From Kitasatospora azatica KCTC 9699 (GTDB taxonomy: Bacteria; Actinomycetota; Actinomycetes; Streptomycetales; Streptomycetaceae), in NCBI RefSeq assembly GCF_000744785.1, contig NZ_JQMO01000003.1:5146001-5210000 (forward strand): DNA of 64,000 nt. Direction: 5' to 3'. Shown piece by piece: positions 34,420 to 42,572 of this stretch. The notes beneath the pieces are model-generated. The model did no database searches, had not been told where the DNA came from, and worked only from the letters and a program-made list of their open reading frames with translations. Position numbers and translations under genes: made by a program. Numbering within the stretch: the stretch's first letter is position 1; each line of letters begins with the position of its first letter.

Positions 34420-35780
34420 TGTCCCTGCGCACCACCCCTGCGCCCGCGGCTCGGACCGAAGTGCTCGACATTCCGGTGCGGGTTCCCGCGACCCGGACCC
34501 CGTACTGGCACACCGACAGCCCACTGCTGGCGGTCACCCACGTGGACCCGCAGTACGCGCGGCTGCGGGAGTTGTTCCCCGAGGGCTGGGTGCACCTGGC
34601 CCAGGCGAAGTCCCTGATCGACGGCGTGGCCGCACTGGAGGTTCCGGAGGTCGTCCCGGCCGCCGTGCACCTGCGGCGGGTCGCCCCGCTGCTCACCGCG
34701 GCCGCCCACGAGCTGATCCAGTTCGCGGAGACCGAGCAGGTCGGCGCCGCCGCCCCGGCGGCCGAGCAGGCCCGCACCGCGGCGGACCGGCTGCTGCACT
34801 ACGCCCACACCCAGGTGTGGAAGGAGATCATCCTCAGCGAGCCGGTGCCGGGCACGCCGTGGCTCTACTGCGGGCCGCTCAACACCTGGGCCATGAACAC
34901 GGTCAACCTGCCGATCGGCATGCTGGTCGTCACCCCCAACGCCTCGCTGCAGCAGGAGATCGAGGCCGTGAACGTGCTGCTGCCCGGCATCCAGCCGGTC
35001 ATCGGCGGGGTGCTGGGCGGCGCGGCGAAGTCCATCCAGCCGGAGCACCCGACGATGCAGATCGTCGACCTGCTGCTGGCCGGTGGCGAGTCCCGGGTCG
35101 GCCACAAGAACTTCGCCCACTTCTTCCCGTTGGAGGCACCGCACTCCCGGGTGGAGGGGCCCGAGTTCACCGTGGTCTTCGCCAACGTGCACGCCGACCG
35201 GTTGGAGCGCTGCTCGCTCAACCTCCTGGACCGCTACCAGGAGGCGGGTGAGGCCACCGACCTGCAGGAGACGTTGCGGGCCTCGCTGCGCTGGTTCCGC
35301 TGCCACGACCTCGCGCACTTCTGGCGGCGGACGGCCGTCGAGGGGAACGGGAGCCCGGCGCCGGGCCTCACCCCGTTCGAGGCGATGACGTTGGAGGAGA
35401 CCTACGCCGACGTGTTGGGCCTGGTCTCCGCAGCCTCGTTCTTCCCGGGCACCTCACTCGGACAGGCCTACCTCGCCGAGCTGCTGCGCTACCTGTCGCG
35501 CCGCCACCACCACTTCGCGGACAGCGGCGCGGCGATGCTCACGGCCGGCTGGCTGGTCGCCAAGGGCGTCTCGCTGCAGAACCGCGACGACCACTGGCTC
35601 GACAAGGCGCTGCCGCTGCTCGAGGAGTTGGCCGTTTGCCTGCACCGCGCGCTGTGGGAAGCTGACTCGACCGACCTCGACGAGCTGCGCGACGCGCTTG
35701 CCATCGGTACCCGGTACCGCGACGGGCTCGCCGAGCTGTACCAGACCATCCCGACCGACCTCGAATACACCTTCGGCTAA
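34419..35780 (+). CDS. Protein of unknown function with HDxxH...EExxAD motif
   Basis: 453 residues, soluble, no signal peptide. The C-terminal third holds RCHDLAHFWRR (~295) and, about 30 residues later, EETYADVLGL. This spacing recalls the HExxH...ExxAD metal site of gluzincin-type metalloproteins with Asp in place of the first Glu, and the layout of DUF6421-like actinobacterial proteins as I remember them. The middle contains GTPWLYCGPLNTW and HKNFAHFFP segments. Function not recognised; a metal-dependent hydrolase or oxygenase is possible. Coupled to the ICMT-like gene (1-base overlap) and followed by an SDR after seven bases, so it is a core gene of the operon. Confidence 0.75.
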   Translation: MSLRTTPAPAARTEVLDIPVRVPATRTPYWHTDSPLLAVTHVDPQYARLRELFPEGWVHLAQAKSLIDGVAALEVPEVVPAAVHLRRVAPLLTAAAHELIQFAETEQVGAAAPAAEQARTAADRLLHYAHTQVWKEIILSEPVPGTPWLYCGPLNTWAMNTVNLPIGMLVVTPNASLQQEIEAVNVLLPGIQPVIGGVLGGAAKSIQPEHPTMQIVDLLLAGGESRVGHKNFAHFFPLEAPHSRVEGPEFTVVFANVHADRLERCSLNLLDRYQEAGEATDLQETLRASLRWFRCHDLAHFWRRTAVEGNGSPAPGLTPFEAMTLEETYADVLGLVSAASFFPGTSLGQAYLAELLRYLSRRHHHFADSGAAMLTAGWLVAKGVSLQNRDDHWLDKALPLLEELAVCLHRALWEADSTDLDELRDALAIGTRYRDGLAELYQTIPTDLEYTFG

Positions 35781-35787
35781 GGGAATC

Positions 35788-36564
35788 ATGCACAACCGCA
35801 CTGTCATCATCTCCGGGGCTTCCTCGGGCATCGGCCTGGCCACCGCGCGGCGCTTCGCCGCCGCCGGTGACACGGTCGTGAACTTCGACCTCCAGCCCCC
35901 GGCTCCCGAGGACGCGGTGGGCGAGTGGGTCCAGGTCGACGTGACCGACTTCGCCCAGGTCGCCGCCGCGGTCGACACCGTGGCGGCGACGCACGGCGGC
36001 ATCGGCGTCGCCATCGCCAACGCCGGTATCAGCCTGCGCCGCACCTTCCTGGAGATGACCGAGAAGGACATCCGCAAGCTGCTGGACATCAACCTGATGG
36101 GCGTCATCGCGCTCTGGCAGGCTGCCGCCCGCCACATGGTGGAGGCCAAGGAGGGCGTCCTGCTCGCGACCGCGTCGACCAACGGCACCGCCGGCTACCC
36201 CTACTACGCCGACTACAACGCCTCCAAGGCGGCCGTGCTCGCGCTGTCCCGCTCGCTGGCCCTGGAGCTCTCGCCCTACGTGCGCACCGCCTGCGTCAGC
36301 CCCGGCTACGTCATGACGCCGATGCAGCGGGCCGAGTACACCGACGAGATGCTGGCCGAGGTGAACGAGCGGATCCCGGCCAAGCGCCACGCCGACCCGG
36401 CCGAGATCGGCGAGGCGTTCTTCTTCCTCGCCTCGCCGCAGGCCAAGTTCATCACCGGGCAGCAACTGATCGTCGACGGCGGCGAGCTGGCCGGCGGCAC
36501 CGCCTCGGCCCACGGCGTCGTCTTCGCCGCCACCCAGGACTCGGAAGGGAACACCTCCGCATGA
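35788..36564 (+). CDS. SDR-family NAD(P)-dependent oxidoreductase
   Basis: 258 residues. The cofactor loop is SGASSGIGLATA, with NAG (~80), catalytic Ser within TASTNG and YNASK (~148). The end is FITGQQLIVDGGEL. It differs clearly from the SDR at 31041, so a separate redox step is expected. AAGGGA precedes ATG 35788. Its stop overlaps the ATG of the GNAT-like gene by four bases. Confidence 0.93.
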   Translation: MHNRTVIISGASSGIGLATARRFAAAGDTVVNFDLQPPAPEDAVGEWVQVDVTDFAQVAAAVDTVAATHGGIGVAIANAGISLRRTFLEMTEKDIRKLLDINLMGVIALWQAAARHMVEAKEGVLLATASTNGTAGYPYYADYNASKAAVLALSRSLALELSPYVRTACVSPGYVMTPMQRAEYTDEMLAEVNERIPAKRHADPAEIGEAFFFLASPQAKFITGQQLIVDGGELAGGTASAHGVVFAATQDSEGNTSA

Positions 36565-37337
36565 CCATCACCCAGGAGCAGCCCGCCACCCTGCCCGCCG
36601 TCGCCGACGTCCTCGGTGCGGCCGCCGAGCGCTGCGAGACGGTCGACCTGGGCGCCGGCCTCACCGCCTTCGTGATCAGCCGCCCGGGACGGGTGCTGAA
36701 CCTGTCGGACCAGGAGCGGATCTACCAGGCCCTGATCCCGGTGACCACGAGCAGCTTCGGTGCGGACATGACCCCGTACTGGACGCAGCGGAGCAAGGAG
36801 GGATACCTGGAGCGGCTGGCCGAATTCGTGCTGATCTCGGACTCCGAGGGCACGATGGTCGGCTGGACCGGTTTCCACATCCTGCCGTACGACACCTTCA
36901 CCCTGGTCTACCTGGACTCGACCGGGATGGTGCCGACCCGCCAGTCCGGTGGCGTGATGCGGGCGTTGATGCGGCGTCAGGTGGTCGACTCGGGGCTGGC
37001 CGACTGTCCGGCGGACCGCCCGGTCTACCTGACGGCGCGCAGCGAGAGCCCGATCTTCTACCGGCTCATGCGCAAGCTGCTGGACTCCGGCGAGCTCTAC
37101 CCGCACCCGCACCAGCCGGCGCCCGAGGACGTGGTCGAGGCAGCCCGGCACCTGGCGAAGTGGCTGGGCCAGGAGGACATCCTGGACGCGCCCAGTCTGA
37201 CCGTGCGCGGCGCCTACCAGGCGCTGGACGAGCTGTACGGGGAGCTGCCGACCACCGGCGACGCCGACCTGGACAAGCTCTTCCGCGGTCAGCTCGGCCC
37301 GCTGGACGCGTTCCTGCTGGTCGGCCGCGCCCGCTGA
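36561..37337 (+). CDS. GNAT-like acyltransferase
   Basis: 258 residues. A central GNAT-type core is suggested by the strand FVLISDSEGTMVGWTGFHIL, the beta-alpha-beta element around VPTRQSGGVMRALMRRQ, and RSESPIFYRLMRK. The substrate-binding C-terminal extension is unusual. It may transfer an acyl or aminoacyl group to an amine of the pathway intermediate. ATG 36561 overlaps the SDR stop (ATGA). The nitrilase-like gene follows after 23 bases. Confidence 0.75.
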   Translation: MTITQEQPATLPAVADVLGAAAERCETVDLGAGLTAFVISRPGRVLNLSDQERIYQALIPVTTSSFGADMTPYWTQRSKEGYLERLAEFVLISDSEGTMVGWTGFHILPYDTFTLVYLDSTGMVPTRQSGGVMRALMRRQVVDSGLADCPADRPVYLTARSESPIFYRLMRKLLDSGELYPHPHQPAPEDVVEAARHLAKWLGQEDILDAPSLTVRGAYQALDELYGELPTTGDADLDKLFRGQLGPLDAFLLVGRAR

Positions 37338-37360
37338 GGCCCACTCGGCCAAGGAGTCTC

Positions 37361-38164
37361 ATGCGTCTCACCCTGATCCAGGCGGAGACCGACCGAACGC
37401 TGCCGTTCGAGCAGCGGATCGCCGTGGCATGCGAGCAGATCGCCGCATGCCACGGCGCGGACCTGGTCGTCCTGCCCGAACTGTGGGCCACCGGCTACTT
37501 CCACTTCGACGACTACGCCGCCACGGCCCAGCCCCGCTCGGGCGAGGCCGCCCGGGCACTGGCCGCGGCCGCTCGCGCGGCCGGCGTCCACCTGCACGCG
37601 GGCAGCCTGGTGGAGCGGGACGAGCAGGGGCGGCTCTACAACACCAGCCTGCTGTACGGGCCGGACGGCGAACTGCTGCACGCCTACCGGAAGATCCACC
37701 TCTTCGGGTACGACTCCCGGGAGTCGGCGCTGCTGACCGCAGGCCAAGGCGCCGCTGTGGTGCCCACCCCGTTCGGCCGGATCGGCCTGGCCGCCTGCTA
37801 CGACCTGCGGTTCCCGGAGCTCTTCCGGGCGCAGACCGAGCAGGGAGCCGAGCTGCTGCTGCTCTCGGCCGCCTGGCCGCTCGCCCGGATCGAGCACTGG
37901 CAGCTGCTGCTGCGGGCCCGGGCGATCGAGAACCAGGCCATGGTGGTCGCGGTCAACGCGGGCGGCCGCCAGGGGGAGGTGGAGCTCGGCGGTCACAGCA
38001 TGGTGGTCGACGCCTCGGGCCAGGTCCTGCTGCAGACCGGCTCCGACCCCGAGATCCGCTCCGTCGACCTGGACCTCACCAGCACCGCGCAGGCCCGCCG
38101 CACCTTTCCCGCCCTCGCCGACCGACGGCCGCCGAGCGCTCTCGAAGCTGTGCCAGAAATCTGA
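37361..38164 (+). CDS. Carbon-nitrogen hydrolase (nitrilase superfamily amidase)
   Basis: 267 residues, full length. The catalytic triad is complete: Glu in VVLPELW (~41), Lys in YRKIHLF (~110) and Cys in AACYDLRFPEL (~146). The omega-amidase-like LRFPEL signature suggests an amidase rather than a true nitrilase. It could release a protecting group or trim an amide in the pathway, or supply an omega-amide-derived acid; the substrate is unknown. AAGGAG lies four bases before ATG 37361. Confidence 0.93.
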   Translation: MRLTLIQAETDRTLPFEQRIAVACEQIAACHGADLVVLPELWATGYFHFDDYAATAQPRSGEAARALAAAARAAGVHLHAGSLVERDEQGRLYNTSLLYGPDGELLHAYRKIHLFGYDSRESALLTAGQGAAVVPTPFGRIGLAACYDLRFPELFRAQTEQGAELLLLSAAWPLARIEHWQLLLRARAIENQAMVVAVNAGGRQGEVELGGHSMVVDASGQVLLQTGSDPEIRSVDLDLTSTAQARRTFPALADRRPPSALEAVPEI

Positions 38165-38196
38165 CGCCGCGCCACATCACCGAACAGGCACCGACC

Positions 38197-39189
38197 TTGA
38201 CCCTCATTGTTCCCGATGGAATCGACCCCGAACTCGCCAGGTCGGCGGGCCTCCAGCCGGATCTGGACTTCGCCGACCCGCCGCACGTCCGCGCTTCGCT
38301 GAACCGGGCGTTCAAGTTCTCCAAGGCCATGCGCCCGGCGCCGTCCGCACTGGACGGGCTCACCACGACCGACCGCCACGTGCCGGCCCGCGAAGGCTCT
38401 CCCGACATCCCGGTCCGGGTCTACGACGCCGCCGACCGCCCTGCGGCCTCCGCGGCCCTGGTCTTCTTCCACGGTGGCGCGTTCGTCGCCGGAGACCTGG
38501 AGACCGAGGACGCCCGCTGCGCCGAGATCGCCCGCCGCACCGGCGCGCTGGTGGTCTCCGTCGACTACCGGCTCGCCCCGGAACACCCGTTCCCGGCCGG
38601 CTTCCAGGACTGCTACGACGTCCTGGTCTGGGTGGCCGACCAGGCTGCCGAACTCGGCGTGGACCCGAACCGGATCGCGGTCGGCGGCAGCAGCGCCGGC
38701 GGCGCGCTGGCAGCGGCGGTGTCACTGGCGGCCCGCGACCTGGGCGGCCCGCGCATCATGCTGCAGATGCTGCTCTACCCGGTGATCGACGACGCGCTGG
38801 ACACCAGGTCGATGAAGGAGTTCGACACGACCCCGGGCTGGAACCAGCCCAACAGCGTGCACATGTGGAACCACTACCTCGGGACCGGGGACCGCGGCGA
38901 GGTCTCGCCGTACGCCGCCCCGTGGCGGGCCACGGACCTGTCCGGGCTGCCCCCGGCCTACGTCATGACGGCCGAGTTCGACCCGCTGCGCGACGAGGGG
39001 ATCCGGTTCGCCGTCCGGCTGCTCGCCGCCGACGTGCCGACCGAGCTGCACCAGTTCCCCGGCGCCTTCCACGGCTTCGACGCGGCCGCCCCCGAGGCGA
39101 CGCTGACCCGCCGCTCGCTCGACGAGCAGTGCGCGGTGCTGCTGCGAGCAGCCGCCATGAGTGTGGAGCCCGCCCCGGCCGACGCCTGA
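38197..39189 (+). CDS. Alpha/beta-hydrolase of the HSL family
   Basis: 330 residues with the full HSL set: HGGAFVAGDLETE (~90), GGSSAGG (Ser ~170), Asp in AEFDPLRDEG and His in GAFHGFD (~290). Last gene of the central plus-strand operon. It is the paralogue of the hydrolase at 31853, and the similarity extends across the whole chain. The start is set at TTG 38197 because no ATG or GTG precedes the conserved N-terminus after the nitrilase stop; AGG lies about eleven bases upstream. Role inferred as release or trimming of an ester or thioester-bound intermediate. Confidence 0.88.
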   Translation: MTLIVPDGIDPELARSAGLQPDLDFADPPHVRASLNRAFKFSKAMRPAPSALDGLTTTDRHVPAREGSPDIPVRVYDAADRPAASAALVFFHGGAFVAGDLETEDARCAEIARRTGALVVSVDYRLAPEHPFPAGFQDCYDVLVWVADQAAELGVDPNRIAVGGSSAGGALAAAVSLAARDLGGPRIMLQMLLYPVIDDALDTRSMKEFDTTPGWNQPNSVHMWNHYLGTGDRGEVSPYAAPWRATDLSGLPPAYVMTAEFDPLRDEGIRFAVRLLAADVPTELHQFPGAFHGFDAAAPEATLTRRSLDEQCAVLLRAAAMSVEPAPADA

Positions 39190-39210
39190 CGCACGGTCGG
39201 ACACAGCACA

Positions 39211-39248
39211 GTGGCCCGCCGCCCCGGTCTCCCGGGGCGGCGGGCCAC
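39211..39248. terminator. Bidirectional hairpin terminator
   Basis: A 17-base perfect GC-rich stem (39211-39227 with 39232-39248) and a TCTC loop lie between the convergent hydrolase and carrier-protein genes. Confidence 0.85.
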
Positions 39249-39259
39249 CGCACGTGCTG

Positions 39260-39517
39260 TCACGCCTCGGCGCGCGCCTTCGCGATGGCCGAGGCGATAC
39301 CGCGCACGGTCAGGTCCGCCAGTACCTCCTCGGCCTCCAGGTAGACCTCGAACTGCTCCTCGATCTCCGAGAGCATCGCGATGATCAGCAGCGAGTCGCC
39401 GCCCAGCTCGATGAACGACACGTCGTGTGCGACGTCCTCGCGGTGCAGCAACCTGCCCCACAGCTGTGCGACCTCGTCCACCGGTACTGCCAGGGAGGGC
39501 GTCTGTCCCTCGGTCAT
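39260..39517 (-). CDS. Discrete acyl/peptidyl carrier protein
   Basis: 85 residues, typical carrier-protein size. The phosphopantetheine site is ELGGDSLLIIAML (Ser ~45), the GGDSL form common in peptidyl carrier proteins, followed by an acidic helix (EIEEQFEVYLEAEEV). It carries a covalently bound acyl or aminoacyl intermediate after modification by the transferase at 23812. ATG 39517 begins 110 bases after the stop of the adenylating enzyme, beyond a hairpin. The adenylating enzyme encoded upstream is the natural loading partner. Confidence 0.92.
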   Translation of the reverse strand: MTEGQTPSLAVPVDEVAQLWGRLLHREDVAHDVSFIELGGDSLLIIAMLSEIEEQFEVYLEAEEVLADLTVRGIASAIAKARAEA

Positions 39518-39593
39518 GTCAGGTGTTCCCCTCGTGCGAACCGGCCCTGGTCGGGCCGGGTGGATCGGATCCGGATCGGTGGATCGGATCGGG

Positions 39594-39623
39594 GTCCCGG
39601 GCCTCGGGTTCGAGGCCCGGGAC
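39594..39623 (-). terminator. Intra-operon hairpin between adenylating enzyme and carrier protein
   Basis: A 13-base perfect stem (39594-39606 with 39611-39623) and a 4-base loop start five bases after the ligase stop on the minus strand. It may be a partial terminator or an mRNA-stabilising element that separates expression of the ligase from the carrier. Just downstream a 13-base sequence (GGTGGATCGGATC) occurs twice, about 19 bases apart, before the carrier start. Confidence 0.55.
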
Positions 39624-39627
39624 AGTC

Positions 39628-41262
39628 CTACAGTGGTGCCAGGCGGTCGGCCACCGCGGTCCTGACCGCTTCCCGGTTGATCTTCAGGTTCCGGTTGAGC
39701 AGCGGGCTCTCCGGCGTCAGCGCGCCCTCCAGCAGTGCCAGGTGGCGGATCTGCAGATCTGTTCCGAGCCGGGAGTTGATCTGGGTGATGGCCCCCAGCA
39801 CGGCGGCCCGGGTCTGCTCCTCGGAGCCCTCGTAGAAGGCGGCGGCGGCCAGCACCCCGGTCTCGACCTGGAACAGTGCCGCCTGGTGCACACTGCTCGG
39901 CCGGCACAGCTCGGCCTCCAGATCCTCGGTCTGGATCTTCTGGCCGCCGGTGGTGATGATGATGTTCTTCTTCCGGCCCTTCAGGTGCAGGTAGCCGTCG
40001 GCGTCGAACTCGCCGATGTCCCCGGTGGCGATGGTGTCGGCGGCACGGAAGACCAGGGCGGTGTCCTCGGGCGACTCGCCCTCGTAGCCGACACACAGGT
40101 GCCACTGGTGCTGGACCAGCACCTCGCCGTCCTCGCCGATCCGCACCGTGCCCGGGTACACCTCGGTGCCCACCGAGCCCAGCCGGTTGCCTTCGCGCCG
40201 GTTCCAGGTGAGGTACCCGATCTCGGTCATGCCGTAGATCTGGTAGAGCTCGAATCCGGCGTGGGTGAAGAACTCCAGCATGCCGGGACGGACCGGTGCG
40301 GAGCCGACCAGCATCAGGCGCAGCGAGCCGCCGTACATGTCGTGGAACTCGCGGAACACCGAGCGCCGCAGCTCGCGTGCCTGCGCATCGGGCAGTTGCT
40401 CCGCCGAGGCGGCGGCCGCGTCCAACCGGGCGCGCTTGTCCGGGTCCAGGTTGCGGTAGCGCTTCTCGACGAACTCGTAGAAGTTCGGCGGGCCGAGCAT
40501 GATGGTGGGCTTGGTCAGCGGCAGCGTCGGCAGCATCCGCGCCGCCGTCGTCATGATGACCTCGCAGCCGTTGCGGATGGCGAGGTAGCACAGGTACCGC
40601 TGCTGGAAGGTGGACAGCGGCAGCGCGATCATGATGCGGTCCTCGGGCCCGCAGGGGTAGGCCGCGCTCTGCGCCTCGACCAGGGCCTGCACCCCGGGCC
40701 AGGCGAGCAGCAGGCACTTGACCCGGCCGGCCGTCCCCGAGGAGAAGGCCAGGGTGAACACCTCGCGGTCGCTCACCCGGACCTGCTCGCCCTCCGGGGC
40801 CGGCGGATCGGCGACCGGCTCGACGGCCGGCTCGGTCAGGACCTGTTCCAGCGCGCCGACTTCGGGGCCGTCCGTGCCGGAGCGGCTCTCCTTCCCGGCG
40901 AACATCGCCGCCAGGCCGTAGCGGGCGGCCACCTGTGCGTTCGACGTCCCCTTGAAGTCCGGCACCGGGACCGCCACCGGGACGGCGCCCAGGTGCAGCA
41001 GGGCCAGATCGAGGGCGAGCCACTCGTAGGAGTTGTGGCCTCGGATGCCGATCCGGTCGCCGGGGCCGACGCCCCGCCGGGCGAGCCCGGCGGCGAGCGC
41101 TTCGACGTCCTGGTGGACCTGGCTCCACGGGACGAGCCGGGTCTCGCCCCGCTCGACGAGGCGGACACCGCCGGTGCGGGCGGCGCGCAGCCAGTCCATC
41201 AGTACGCCGGGGCGCGGGTCGTCGACGGCTTCGGTCGAGGCGGACGGGTGGTCAGTACGCAC
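39628..41262 (-). CDS. AMP-forming acyl ligase (ANL superfamily)
   Basis: 544 residues with a full adenylating-enzyme fold. Motifs: FSSGTAGRVKCLLLA (A3, atypical at its end), YQIYGMTEIGYLTW (A5), ATGDIGEFDADGYLHLKGRKKN (A7/A8, here split across ~20 residues), and the C-terminal Lys in NRNLKINREAV (A10). It activates a carboxylate and most likely loads the adjacent carrier protein. A second possibility is that it uses nitrite to form an N-N bond, since acyl-ligase homologues such as CreM (cremeomycin) and Tri17 (triacsin) do so in nitrosuccinate-dependent clusters. GTG 41262 has GGGAG eight bases upstream. Operon: ATP-grasp, MFS, ligase, carrier. Confidence 0.88.
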   Translation of the reverse strand: MRTDHPSASTEAVDDPRPGVLMDWLRAARTGGVRLVERGETRLVPWSQVHQDVEALAAGLARRGVGPGDRIGIRGHNSYEWLALDLALLHLGAVPVAVPVPDFKGTSNAQVAARYGLAAMFAGKESRSGTDGPEVGALEQVLTEPAVEPVADPPAPEGEQVRVSDREVFTLAFSSGTAGRVKCLLLAWPGVQALVEAQSAAYPCGPEDRIMIALPLSTFQQRYLCYLAIRNGCEVIMTTAARMLPTLPLTKPTIMLGPPNFYEFVEKRYRNLDPDKRARLDAAAASAEQLPDAQARELRRSVFREFHDMYGGSLRLMLVGSAPVRPGMLEFFTHAGFELYQIYGMTEIGYLTWNRREGNRLGSVGTEVYPGTVRIGEDGEVLVQHQWHLCVGYEGESPEDTALVFRAADTIATGDIGEFDADGYLHLKGRKKNIIITTGGQKIQTEDLEAELCRPSSVHQAALFQVETGVLAAAAFYEGSEEQTRAAVLGAITQINSRLGTDLQIRHLALLEGALTPESPLLNRNLKINREAVRTAVADRLAPL

Positions 41263-41330
41263 AGTGGGACTCCCGGGTGACGGCCACGCGGTGCCGTTCT
41301 GGCGGAATCGAAGGGAAGGGGTTGGTCATG

Positions 41331-42572
41331 TCAGGCACTGGCCGAGGCCGACCGCGCCGCCAAGCGGTGCGCGGACCGCCCGGCCACGGCGATCCCGGCG
41401 CAGGCGAGGACGCCGACGACCAGGCAGGCCGCCCACAGGGCCCCGGTGGACCGGCCGTAGACGAAGATGCCGATGGCGGGCCCCAGGGCGAAGGCCACCG
41501 CCTGGACGGTGGCCAGATAGCCCTGGTAGCGGCCGATCCGGTCGGCGGGCGAGAGCGCGGCCGTGGCGCTGCTGACAACGGGCGAGAAGAGCATCTCGCC
41601 GGCCGACCAGACGACCACGCCGAGGGCGATCAGGAGGTAGGAGTGCAGCGCCCCGCACATGGCGATGCCGATCGCCATCGCGGCGGTGCCCAGCGCCATC
41701 GGGACCCACCAGGGCAGGCGCCTGGTCCAGGCGCTCAGCGGCATCTCGGCGATGATGACCAGGACACCGTTGAGGGTCAGCAGCGAGGCGTAGGCACTGG
41801 CGCTGTGCGCGGCGCTGACCGCCAGTGAGACCGTCGAGGAGTACTGGACGTACACCACGGTGATGCCGAGCACCGCCCCGAAGAAGGCGAGCAGGCCCAG
41901 CGGGGTGTGCCCGGTCCGGTCCTGGTCGGCCGCCGGCCCCGCCTCGGCGTCGGTCGGCTTCGCCGAGGGGTGGCGAAGCCCGAACCAGAGCACGGCGGCG
42001 AAGACCGCGTAGCAGCACGCGCTGGCCAGGAAGAGGCCCTTGAGACCGTGGGGCGCGATGAAGACGGCGATCACCGGGCCGAGCGCCGCACCGAGGTTCA
42101 GCGCCAGCCGGAAGAACGCGAAGGTCGGCACCCGGTCCCGTTCGCGGGTGTTGTCCACCAGCAGCGCGGACGCGGCGGGCAGGTACGCCTGCGCGAACAG
42201 GGCGGCGAGGAACACGCCGACCAGGGCCGTGTTCCGGTTGGGGGAGAGGCCGATCACCGCCAGCCCGCCGCTGGCGAGCAGGGTCGAGGAGACCAGGGCG
42301 ATCCGCCGGGAGAAGCGGTCCGCGGCCCAGCCGCCCAACAGCGAGCCGATCGGGGTGGCCGCACCGACGAAGAGCAGCACGATCGGCATCTGCGTGAGCG
42401 AGAAGCCGAGTTGTCGCAGGAAGAGCACCAGGAAGGTGGAGAAGAACGAACCGGTGCGATTGAGGAACACCCCGGCCACCAGGACCTTGACCGGTCGCGG
42501 AGACTTCAGCACCACCTGGAGGATCGAGCGGTCCGGGGCCTGCGACCGCTCGGCGTCGGTGTCCGTGCTCAT
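41331..42572 (-). CDS. MFS transporter
   Basis: 413 residues with 12 predicted helices. The N-terminus SPRPVKVLVAGVFLNRTGSF and motif A GGWAADRFSRRIALVSS closely parallel the MFS protein at 47015, so the two are paralogues. Probably exports the product or a shunt metabolite. Its ATG overlaps the stop of the preceding ATP-grasp gene by four bases (ATGA), a tight ligase-exporter pairing as in bacD/bacE. Confidence 0.92.
   Translation of the reverse strand: MSTDTDAERSQAPDRSILQVVLKSPRPVKVLVAGVFLNRTGSFFSTFLVLFLRQLGFSLTQMPIVLLFVGAATPIGSLLGGWAADRFSRRIALVSSTLLASGGLAVIGLSPNRNTALVGVFLAALFAQAYLPAASALLVDNTRERDRVPTFAFFRLALNLGAALGPVIAVFIAPHGLKGLFLASACCYAVFAAVLWFGLRHPSAKPTDAEAGPAADQDRTGHTPLGLLAFFGAVLGITVVYVQYSSTVSLAVSAAHSASAYASLLTLNGVLVIIAEMPLSAWTRRLPWWVPMALGTAAMAIGIAMCGALHSYLLIALGVVVWSAGEMLFSPVVSSATAALSPADRIGRYQGYLATVQAVAFALGPAIGIFVYGRSTGALWAACLVVGVLACAGIAVAGRSAHRLAARSASASA

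Noticed and set aside
34128..35318. 396-codon minus-strand frame opposite the unknown-function gene
   Set aside because: Antisense to an operon with start/stop overlaps; no start signals or domain.
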